Assembly (NCBI RefSeq): GCF_947632075.1
Contig: NZ_CANRNX010000020.1
Location: 1 to 33,783 of the forward strand
Reading direction: 5' to 3'
Length of the DNA stretch: 33,783 nt
From: an uncultured Flavobacterium sp.
GTDB lineage: Bacteria > Bacteroidota > Bacteroidia > Flavobacteriales > Flavobacteriaceae
This document shows positions 7,583-16,367 of the stretch, one piece after another; position 1 is the stretch's first letter; the number at the start of each line of letters is the position of its first letter. Position numbers and translations under genes: made by a program. Below the pieces are notes generated by a model. The model was not told the origin of the DNA and did not search any database. It worked only from the letters and a program-made list of their open reading frames with translations.

Positions 7583-7619
7583 AACAAAAAAATCGGTAAA
7601 ACCGATTTTTTTTGTTTTT
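7581..7619. terminator. Bidirectional terminator
   Basis: ATCGGT (7592-7597) pairs with ACCGAT (7601-7606) over an AAA loop, flanked on the left by A-rich and on the right by T-rich sequence that extend the stem. It can stop the plus-strand secreted-protein gene and the minus-strand acyltransferase, whose stop codon (7618-7620) lies at its edge. Confidence 0.8.
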
Positions 7620-8421
7620 AAAAACGTCGTTTTTTATTTAATTCCTTTTCATTTTCAAGAATTTCCGTTGGAACAACTTTTAAAAATGAAGGATGTTGTT
7701 CAATTGCATATTCAATTTTCTCAACAATATCTTCGATAGAATCGTTATCGTAATCAATTTCTAAAGGTTCTTTAATCACCATTGATTGCAGAATTCCTTT
7801 TTTCTTTAACCAGATTCCTTTTTTATCAAATGATCTTCTAAAACCATCAATCACAATTGGAACCACAATTGGTCTATGTTCTTTAATAATATGAGCTGTA
7901 CCTTTACGAACTGGTTTAAAAGACTTCGTTGTTCCTTGCGGAAAAGTTATTACCCAACCATCATCTAAAGCTAATTTAATATTTTCCGTATCGTTAGGGT
8001 TTACAGCCTTCTTCTGCTCAACATCTTTACCTTTTTCACGCCAAGTACGTTCAACTGTAATCGCACCAGCATAACTCATAATTCTTGGTAAAATACCAGA
8101 CTTCATAGTTTCTTTAGCAGAAACGAAATAGATATTTAATTTTGGGTTCCAAATGTAAAATATATTCTTAATACTATCTACCCTACCTTTTAAACTTGCG
8201 TTAAAAACGTGAAACATAGAAACAACATCGGCAAAATAAGTTTGATGATTAGAAATAAAAAGTACATTTTTTTCTGGTAAATATTTAATAATTTCTGAAC
8301 CTTCAATCTTTAAGTCATTAAATCCTCTATATCGTTTGTGTGTCAGAAATCCGAAACCTCTTATGAGCCATTTCTTAAAAAGAAGCACATGTCCGAACGG
8401 ATCTTTTTTCAATAATCCCAT
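7618..8421 (-). CDS. PlsC-like lysophospholipid acyltransferase family protein
   Basis: This 267-residue protein of the glycerophosphate acyltransferase superfamily probably transfers an acyl chain to a lysophospholipid or related lipid at the inner membrane. The first block reads SNHQTYFADV, with His59 and Asp65. That is a spacing of five residues, where the textbook motif is HX4D. Block III is FPQGTTK (160-166), replacing the usual FPEGTRS, and VVPIVIDG (about 186-193) is block IV. A basic, partly hydrophobic N-terminus could sit at the membrane. These deviations could mark a subfamily with its own substrate. A candidate promoter lies in the 42 bp between it and the Nudix gene. Confidence 0.83.
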   Translation of the reverse strand: MGLLKKDPFGHVLLFKKWLIRGFGFLTHKRYRGFNDLKIEGSEIIKYLPEKNVLFISNHQTYFADVVSMFHVFNASLKGRVDSIKNIFYIWNPKLNIYFVSAKETMKSGILPRIMSYAGAITVERTWREKGKDVEQKKAVNPNDTENIKLALDDGWVITFPQGTTKSFKPVRKGTAHIIKEHRPIVVPIVIDGFRRSFDKKGIWLKKKGILQSMVIKEPLEIDYDNDSIEDIVEKIEYAIEQHPSFLKVVPTEILENEKELNKKRRF

Positions 8422-8445
8422 AAAACTTTTAAATTAATCAAGCTA

Positions 8446-8453
8446 CAAAGTTA
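8446..8453 (-). promoter_or_regulatory. Candidate -7 element for the acyltransferase gene
   Basis: On the minus strand this reads TAACTTTG, an exact TAnnTTTG match, 24 bp upstream of the acyltransferase ATG. No clear TTG is seen 20 bp further up. It suggests that the acyltransferase is not only transcribed from the Nudix gene promoter. Confidence 0.5.
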
Positions 8454-8463
8454 CAAAAGCCTT

Positions 8464-9102
8464 TTATAAAACATTCTTAATAATTTGTTTTATTTCATTT
8501 AATATCATCGCAGTTGCTCCCCAAACTACATAATCATCTACGATAAAAGCAGGAACTTCAATATCATTTGAGTAAGATGTTATTAAATTAACATTAGATA
8601 TCAATCTGTTATCTAACAAGTCAGAAATTGGCAACTCTAAAACACGATCAACTTCTCTTTTATCAATATTAAACTGTAAATTTTCAGTTGAAACTCCCAT
8701 ATAAGGAGAAACAATAAAATTACTTGGCGGAATATAAACTTCACTCCATTGTTTAATTATTGAGATTTTATTTACAGAAACTCCAACTTCTTCATAAGTT
8801 TCTCTTAGGGCTGTTTCTTTAAGTGAGTTGTCGGTTTCATCCATTTTCCCACCTGGAAAAGAAATTTGAGCGGAATGAACACCTTTATATTCTGATCGAA
8901 CAATTAATAATACGTATGTTTGATAATTCTTAGGATAGAACAAAGATAAAACTGCAGATTTTCTTGGATTAAAGGACGAATAATCAAAATCTTTAAAATA
9001 TTTTTTTCGCTCTAAAGAAGCCATTTCAATATGAGCTTGAGCAGATAGTAAAGGTTGTTGCTCAATTAAAGGAACAAGTTCAAGGAATTTATCAAAAAGC
9101 AT
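8464..9102 (-). CDS. Nudix hydrolase, CoA pyrophosphatase (NudL-like)
   Basis: This 212-residue Nudix protein carries the Nudix box GGKMDETDNSLKETALRETY... continuing EEVGV (about 104-128), with the catalytic glutamates of REUxEE intact. Just before it, IVRSEYKGVHSAQISFPGGK fits the UPF0035 signature that marks CoA diphosphatases, which cut coenzyme A to 3',5'-ADP and phosphopantetheine. It is cytoplasmic with no signal peptide. The substrate is inferred from the UPF0035 motif. It is divergent from the DUF4268 gene and 42 bp upstream of the acyltransferase gene. Confidence 0.88.
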   Translation of the reverse strand: MLFDKFLELVPLIEQQPLLSAQAHIEMASLERKKYFKDFDYSSFNPRKSAVLSLFYPKNYQTYVLLIVRSEYKGVHSAQISFPGGKMDETDNSLKETALRETYEEVGVSVNKISIIKQWSEVYIPPSNFIVSPYMGVSTENLQFNIDKREVDRVLELPISDLLDNRLISNVNLITSYSNDIEVPAFIVDDYVVWGATAMILNEIKQIIKNVL

Positions 9103-9166
9103 AAATCAATATTCTTAACCCTAAAAATAAAAAAAATAAATAAATTTACATCTTAAAATAACTGTA

Positions 9167-9610
9167 ATGTTTAGTAAAGAAGAGGCCCAACAAATGAAAA
9201 AGCAATTTTGGATAGAATTTGCAGAAGCTTATCCAAGAAAATGGTTGTTATTTGATACGAAAATTAAAGATTTTTCGTTTAAATTCTATGTCGATAATAA
9301 GAAGGCGAAAGTGATGCTTGATATTGAAAATAAAGATGAAGAAAAACGTAAAATTTATTATGAAAAAATTGAATCATTACGAATGCTTCTTTGGGAAGAA
9401 CACCTACCCGATGCTATATTAGAAAGAAATTTTTATTTAGAAAACGGAAAATTAATTAGTAGAATTTGGGTTGAACTTGATAATGTAAGCTGTAATAATA
9501 AAAACACATGGCCTAAAATTTTTGACTTTTTTTACGAACAAATGAATGCGTTTGAAATTTTCTTCTATGAGTACGAAGATTACATTAAAGATTTAGAAAT
9601 TAACACATAA
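9167..9610 (+). CDS. DUF4268 domain protein
   Basis: This is a 147-residue cytoplasmic protein of the DUF4268 family. It opens FSKEEAQQMKKQFWIEFAEA, has a predicted alpha/beta make-up, and many aromatic and acidic residues, with no signal peptide and no membrane segment. The domain is sometimes found at the C-terminus of DNA-related proteins, but this stand-alone form has no established function and I see no catalytic motif. It starts at ATG. The outer-membrane protein gene follows after 33 bp on the same strand and may be co-transcribed. Confidence 0.8.
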   Translation: MFSKEEAQQMKKQFWIEFAEAYPRKWLLFDTKIKDFSFKFYVDNKKAKVMLDIENKDEEKRKIYYEKIESLRMLLWEEHLPDAILERNFYLENGKLISRIWVELDNVSCNNKNTWPKIFDFFYEQMNAFEIFFYEYEDYIKDLEINT

Positions 9611-9643
9611 TTTTTTAAATTTAGATTTACCAAAATATAGTAA

Positions 9644-11458
9644 TTGCTTAAAAAAATTTACATATTATTTTTCATGATTTTGTGCTTACAAGTTACAGCA
9701 CAAAATCAAGATAGTATTAAACCTACTACTACTTTACAAGACATTGAAAACTATTCTAAACGCAATAAGTTTTATAAAACTTTACATTCATTAATTGTTA
9801 CAAAAAAACCAAAAAATGTAGTTACAAAAAGAACAGACAGTATTCCTGTTATTAACTTGGACGCTTTTAACGGGAAAATAATCAGAAATATAGACATCCA
9901 AACCTTTGATCCATTTGGATACTCGCTTTCAGATACTACGCGAATTCCTAAAAATAAAATAGAAAAAGGGGGGAACTGGTTACATATTAAAAGTAAAAAG
10001 TTTACTATAAAGAACATGCTACTTTTTAAGACAAATGAACCTTTTGAAGCTTCTGAAATAAAAGAATCTGAACGTTTAGTACGTTCTCAGCGATTTGTTA
10101 GACAGATTACAATTACACCTGTTGAGTTACAAAACAATCCAGACTCTATTGACTTAAATATTAAAGTTTTAGATTCTTGGAGCTTGTATCCTACCGGTAC
10201 AATTTCAAGCTCAAGTGGAAGTATTCGATTAGTTGAACGTAATTTTGCAGGATTAGGGCATTTTTTTTCTAATCAATACAGTACACGATTTAAAGAAAAC
10301 GAGCACGCATTTCGTTCACAATATCAAGTCAACAACATCGCTAATACTTTTATTAATGTTGGTGGGATTTATCAAATTGATTATTTAAAAAACTATCAAA
10401 AAACATTATATGCTAATAGGCCTTTCTACACTCCTTTAACTAAGTACGCTGGTGGTATAACAGCTACGCAAAATTTCTTAAGGGATTCTATTCCTGATGC
10501 TAATAAAGAAAGTATTATAGCACGTTTTAAATACAACACCTATGACTTTTGGATAGGTAGAGCTTTTCGAATGAACAAAAATAATTCAACGGAAATTACA
10601 AACCTCGTAGCCTCTTTAAGATATAATGTAATTAATTATAATGAAAAACCAAATGAAAATTTTGTTCCAATAAGTTTATACACTAATCATCGTATGATGT
10701 TAGGTAGTTTATCCATTTCTTCAAACAAATATGTACAAACAAAATATTTATTTAATTATGGAATTATTGAAGATATAGCAGTAGGTAAACAATTTTCTAT
10801 AACAGGAGGATATCAGTGGCGAGAAGAAAAAAACAGACCTTATGTCGGAGCTAAATTTGCATTAGGAAATTATATCAATGAGCATTTTTATGGAATATCT
10901 ACTGAATGGGGTAGTTATTTTAATCAAGAAAAATTAGAGCAAACTGTATTTAGAACCGACTTATTATATTTCTCAAAAGCTTTTGAAATTAAAGATTGGA
11001 AATTTAGACAATTTGTTAATGCAGAAATTGTTTACGGCTCACATCGATTAGATTACGGAAAAGATAGAATTACTTTAAATGGAAAATATGGAATAGACGG
11101 TTTTCATAGCTATTCTTTAAAAGGAACAAAGAAAATTTTATTTAGCATACAAACTCAATCGTATGCGCCTGGCCATTTTTTGGGTTTCAGATTTAGTCCT
11201 TATCTTTCTGCTGCATTTGGATGGATTGGTGAAAAAAATCAGAAATTTGTTTCTGACAATATGTATTCAAAAATCGCGGCTGGAATAATGATTAATAACG
11301 ATTATTTAATATTTCAGAATATACAACTTTCAATTGCATTTTATCCAACAATTCCAGGAATTGGAAGAAATATTATCAAAACAAACAACATAAAGAATGA
11401 TACTTTTGAATTAATGCAATTCAACGATCTAAAACCTTCAACAGTTATTTTCCAATAA
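9644..11458 (+). CDS. Outer-membrane beta-barrel protein with POTRA-like domain (Omp85-like)
   Basis: This is a 604-residue outer-membrane protein. A signal peptide (LKKIYILFFMILCLQVTAQ) ends near residue 19-20. Residues about 72-175 resemble a POTRA domain of the BamA/TamA superfamily: IRNIDIQTFDPFG, then NMLLFKTNEPFEASEIKESE, SQRFVRQITI and IDLNIKVLDSW. From about 180 on, strand-like segments such as SLYPTGTISSSSGSIRLVER fit a 16-strand-type barrel. The start is TTG: a TAA stop lies immediately upstream in frame, and the next Met (residue 11) would destroy the signal peptide. Its role could be protein insertion or lipid transport, and the substrate cannot be read from sequence. Confidence 0.78.
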   Translation: MLKKIYILFFMILCLQVTAQNQDSIKPTTTLQDIENYSKRNKFYKTLHSLIVTKKPKNVVTKRTDSIPVINLDAFNGKIIRNIDIQTFDPFGYSLSDTTRIPKNKIEKGGNWLHIKSKKFTIKNMLLFKTNEPFEASEIKESERLVRSQRFVRQITITPVELQNNPDSIDLNIKVLDSWSLYPTGTISSSSGSIRLVERNFAGLGHFFSNQYSTRFKENEHAFRSQYQVNNIANTFINVGGIYQIDYLKNYQKTLYANRPFYTPLTKYAGGITATQNFLRDSIPDANKESIIARFKYNTYDFWIGRAFRMNKNNSTEITNLVASLRYNVINYNEKPNENFVPISLYTNHRMMLGSLSISSNKYVQTKYLFNYGIIEDIAVGKQFSITGGYQWREEKNRPYVGAKFALGNYINEHFYGISTEWGSYFNQEKLEQTVFRTDLLYFSKAFEIKDWKFRQFVNAEIVYGSHRLDYGKDRITLNGKYGIDGFHSYSLKGTKKILFSIQTQSYAPGHFLGFRFSPYLSAAFGWIGEKNQKFVSDNMYSKIAAGIMINNDYLIFQNIQLSIAFYPTIPGIGRNIIKTNNIKNDTFELMQFNDLKPSTVIFQ

Positions 11459-11465
11459 ATATCAT

Positions 11466-11473
11466 TACCTTTG
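11466..11473 (+). promoter_or_regulatory. -7 element directly before the T9SS cargo gene
   Basis: TACCTTTG followed by CAC matches TAnnTTTG and the TTTGC context often seen in Flavobacteriia. It ends only 4 bp before the ATG at 11478, so transcription would begin at or within a nucleotide or two of the start codon. I found no good TTG at -33. Confidence 0.45.
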
Positions 11474-11477
11474 CACG

Positions 11478-13754
11478 ATGAAAATAGCAGTTTTTAAACT
11501 ATTTGCAATTTTACTTTTTACACAAAGTTCAATTGCTCAACAGATTACAGTTAACAATACCTTCACAAACCAACAATTGGTTCAAGATTTTATTAACGGT
11601 ACTTGTACAAACGTTACGAATATTTCAATCAACGGACATACTTTTAATGATGGTGTAAGAAGTTGGGGATATTTTAATAAAGCTAATTCTTCATTCCCTT
11701 TTGACGAAGGAATTGTACTGACAACAGGGAAATTATCTGCAGCTCCTGGTCCTACTACATCAACTTTAAGTGACGGTCCTAGATCATGGGCTGGAGATAC
11801 CGATTTACAAAATGCTGTTAACATTAGTAATACTTTTAACGCAACTAGTTTAGTTTTTAATTTTGTACCTAGTTCTAATAAAATTCGATTTGATTATATT
11901 TTTGCTTCAGAACAGTATTTAATAAACGGAACACAAAATCAATGTAGTTACACAGATGGTTTTGCTTTTATTTTAACGAATATTACTGCTGGAACTTCTC
12001 CACAGAATTTAGCCTTAGTACCAGGGACTAATACACCAGTTACATCAAGTACAATTAGAGGAACAGGTGGATTATGTCAAGCATCGAATCCACAATATTT
12101 TGGTAGCTACAACGATATTAATTCTCCTATTGCCTATAACGGAAATACTGTTCCTATGAGCGTTGAAGCAACCGTTGTTCCAGGAAATACATACAGAATT
12201 AAAATTGTTATTGCAGACCAAGGAAATGAACTTTTTGATTCTGCAGTGTTTTTAAGAGCTAATAGTTTCAATGCTGAATTAGACCTTGGTCCGGATAGAC
12301 TTATTGCCAACAATAACGCATTATGTGCAAACGAAACGTTAACTTTAAACGCAAGAACACCGAATGCTACCTATCAATGGTATAAAAACAATGAGGCAAT
12401 AATTAATCAAACACAAGCTACATATTCTGTAACTACACCTGGCGAATACAAAGTTATTATCACACAACAAAATGGTTGTATAACTGAAGGGGAGATTACC
12501 ATTGAATACGAATCTTTTAATTATAATCCTGCTGTAAATTTACAAGTTTGTGGAATTCAAAATCAAAATACTGCCACGTTTAATTTAAATGACGCATCTG
12601 ATCTTTTGGTAATTGATCCAGTAGATTCAATTACATTCTATCAGAATAATAATAACGGTCAACTATCTGGTGAGATAATCACTTTGACATCATATACTGC
12701 AACTAATGGTTCAGAAATTTTCGCAAAATTAATATCAGAATCAGGTTGCGAATATATTAGTAGGGTAAGGTTTGAAATTAACTCAGAAAATATAGCTCCA
12801 ATTGTTCGAACTAAATGCGACACAGACGCATCTCCAAATGACGGGATTGCAAATTTTAATTTATCAGAAATAGCCCAAACAATAAGAACAGAAAATAATT
12901 ACAATCAAAATTATCAAATTGATTTTTATTTGAACTTAGAAGATGTCAACAACAACAGTAATGAGTTACCATCGAATTTTACAAACACTACTGCTTTTTA
13001 TCAAGAAATTTATGCCAAAGTTTCAATAAACGACGGATGTGTAGCAATTTTAAAAATTATTCTTAATATTTCAAATACAGAAAATTTAGTAACACAAGAA
13101 ATTACAATTTGTCCTGATCAAATTTTAAACTTATCTGCATCAACTGTAAATAATAACTATACATGGAACACAGGCGAAGTTACTCAAACTATTCAAGTTA
13201 CAAATTCAGGATTTTATTCAGTAACGTATTTCTCTGTTGATGGCTGTGAGATTACAGAAAGTTTCAATGTTTCAATTTCAAATATACCTACAGATGTAGA
13301 AATTTTAACAACAGACAACTCAGGCTCAGACAATTCAATCACTATTATTGTTAAGGATTTAGGTACTTTTGAATACTCTTTAAACGGAATAGATTATCAA
13401 CTATCAAATACGTTTACAAACTTAAGTATAGGAAGTTATGCAGTATATATTAGGGATATAAATGGTTGTGGTGAAATAATTCTTTCAACTTATATTTTAG
13501 ATTATCCACGTTTTTTAACACCTAACTCTGATGGTTTCAATGATACTTGGAGAATCCCAAATTTATCAAGAATTGATCCTGAAGCTGTTATTTATATTTT
13601 CGATAGATTTGGAAAATTACTTTATCAAATGCCTTCTCAATTTGCATGGGATGGTAGTAAAAACGGAATCGAAATGCCTTCAACAGACTATTGGTTCTTA
13701 GTAAAATATTCAAACGGTAAAGAATTAAGAGGTCATTTCTCTTTAATCAGATAA
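11478..13754 (+). CDS. T9SS type B-secreted protein with choice-of-anchor L domain
   Basis: This 758-residue secreted surface protein starts with a Sec signal peptide (MKIAVFKLFAILLFTQSSIA). Residues about 25-270 form a choice-of-anchor L domain (SFPFDEGIVLTTGKLS, FDYIFASEQYL, TDGFAFILTN). About 285-345 is an Ig/PKD-like module (LCANETLTLNA, YQWYKNNEAI), followed by repeated Asn/Thr-rich beta segments each carrying cysteines. The last ~85 residues are a type B T9SS sorting domain: RFLTPNSDGFNDTW, YIFDRFGKLLYQ, and a final GHFSLIR. The protein would cross the outer membrane by the type IX system and stay on the cell or be released. Ligand and role are unknown, with adhesion plausible. Confidence 0.9.
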   Translation: MKIAVFKLFAILLFTQSSIAQQITVNNTFTNQQLVQDFINGTCTNVTNISINGHTFNDGVRSWGYFNKANSSFPFDEGIVLTTGKLSAAPGPTTSTLSDGPRSWAGDTDLQNAVNISNTFNATSLVFNFVPSSNKIRFDYIFASEQYLINGTQNQCSYTDGFAFILTNITAGTSPQNLALVPGTNTPVTSSTIRGTGGLCQASNPQYFGSYNDINSPIAYNGNTVPMSVEATVVPGNTYRIKIVIADQGNELFDSAVFLRANSFNAELDLGPDRLIANNNALCANETLTLNARTPNATYQWYKNNEAIINQTQATYSVTTPGEYKVIITQQNGCITEGEITIEYESFNYNPAVNLQVCGIQNQNTATFNLNDASDLLVIDPVDSITFYQNNNNGQLSGEIITLTSYTATNGSEIFAKLISESGCEYISRVRFEINSENIAPIVRTKCDTDASPNDGIANFNLSEIAQTIRTENNYNQNYQIDFYLNLEDVNNNSNELPSNFTNTTAFYQEIYAKVSINDGCVAILKIILNISNTENLVTQEITICPDQILNLSASTVNNNYTWNTGEVTQTIQVTNSGFYSVTYFSVDGCEITESFNVSISNIPTDVEILTTDNSGSDNSITIIVKDLGTFEYSLNGIDYQLSNTFTNLSIGSYAVYIRDINGCGEIILSTYILDYPRFLTPNSDGFNDTWRIPNLSRIDPEAVIYIFDRFGKLLYQMPSQFAWDGSKNGIEMPSTDYWFLVKYSNGKELRGHFSLIR

Positions 13755-13798
13755 AAAAAATATCCATAGATTTTCTATGGATATTTTTTTTATCTGAT
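13746..13798. terminator. Bidirectional terminator, 25-bp perfect inverted repeat
   Basis: The arms 13746-13770 and 13774-13798 are perfectly complementary around a 3-nt TTT loop. The core TATCCATAGA/TCTATGGATA is flanked by A8 and T8, then by ATCAGAT/ATCTGAT. The left arm includes the last codons and stop of the T9SS cargo gene, and the gyrB stop (13806-13808) is 8 bp beyond. It can terminate both convergent transcripts. Confidence 0.92.
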
Positions 13799-13805
13799 AT
13801 GATAT

Positions 13806-15749
<1,944 letters not shown>

Positions 15750-15782
15750 TTATATCGAAATATTTATATCGTACTTAATATA

Positions 15783-15790
15783 CAAATATA
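15783..15790 (-). promoter_or_regulatory. Candidate -7 element for gyrB
   Basis: On the minus strand this is TATATTTG, an exact TAnnTTTG match, 36 bp upstream of the gyrB ATG. No convincing TTG lies at the expected distance. The 119-bp gap between gyrB and the GreA-like gene holds nothing else I can identify. Confidence 0.45.
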
Positions 15791-15853
15791 CGAAATTTTA
15801 AGCAATTATAAAATTTATATCGGCATTCAAAAAGCATTTATTAACATATTTAT

Positions 15854-15881
15854 CCAACGTTTTTATTATAAAACGGTTTGG
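15854..15881 (-). terminator. Weak hairpin at the end of the GreA-like gene
   Basis: CCAACGTTTT at 15854-15863 pairs with AAAACGGTTTGG at 15870-15881 with a 2-nt bulge, spanning the stop codon of the GreA-like gene. No T-run follows on the minus strand, so terminator function is uncertain. Confidence 0.3.
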
Positions 15882-16309
15882 ATTTTATAGGTAGTTCCGT
15901 TAATTACAACCTCATCATCTTTACATTTTCCTAAAAGCAAACTCCCTAAAGGAGAATGAATAGAAAGAGCAAAGACACTTTTGCCGTTTATAGTAACTTT
16001 AGGTAAAGCTTCACTTACAAAAAACCAAAGATTGTTAGCTTGAACTATACTTCCTAAAATAATTTTATCTGATTTTTTAGATATATCTATTCTTAAAATT
16101 TCATTTTTTTGTTTTATAAATTCTTGAATTTTAATACTAAGTTTTTCTTGCTCTAAATGCATCATAGAAAGTGCTGTTTCATGTTTATCTCCTGCTGAAC
16201 TTTTTGCGTCATTTTGAGCGTCTTCGGTTAAAATTGAAATTCGATCTTGAAAAGCATCTATTTTGTCTTGTAACATTTGTAAATGCAACTGCAGTAATTC
16301 TTCTTTCAT
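15866..16309 (-). CDS. GreA/GreB-family transcription factor-like protein
   Basis: With the start at the ATG at 16309, this is a 147-residue protein with the two-part GreA layout. About 1-65 is an N-terminal coiled-coil hairpin (KEELLQLHLQMLQDKIDAF through SIKIQEFIKQK), with an acidic turn EDAQNDAKSSAGDKHE where Gre factors carry catalytic tip acids. The C-terminal part is FKBP-like (SPLGSLLLGK, VINGTTYKIQ). Gre factors bind the RNA polymerase secondary channel and stimulate cleavage of backtracked RNA. Close relatives are often misnamed 3-oxoacyl-ACP synthase. A longer frame opens at a GTG (16333), but that codon lies in the neighbouring terminator hairpin, so I reject it. Whether it keeps cleavage activity is unknown. 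Confidence 0.75.
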   Translation of the reverse strand: MKEELLQLHLQMLQDKIDAFQDRISILTEDAQNDAKSSAGDKHETALSMMHLEQEKLSIKIQEFIKQKNEILRIDISKKSDKIILGSIVQANNLWFFVSEALPKVTINGKSVFALSIHSPLGSLLLGKCKDDEVVINGTTYKIQTVL

Positions 16310-16321
16310 AATTTTAAAATT

Positions 16322-16349
16322 AAAAAAGCCCACTGTTTAGTGAGCTCTT
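16322..16349 (-). terminator. Rho-independent terminator after the beta-barrel gene
   Basis: On the minus strand AGCTCACT (16346-16339) pairs with AGTGGGCT (16334-16327), one pair being U-G, across an AAAC loop, and is followed by a run of T (16327-16322). It ends the TPR/beta-barrel operon and separates it from the GreA-like gene. Confidence 0.82.
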
Positions 16350-16367
16350 AAAGTATATTTTGTTCAA

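Noticed and set aside
16310..16333. GTG start 8 codons upstream for the GreA-like gene
   Set aside because: The GTG lies inside the terminator hairpin of the preceding operon, and MKEELL at 16309 is a natural Gre-like beginning.
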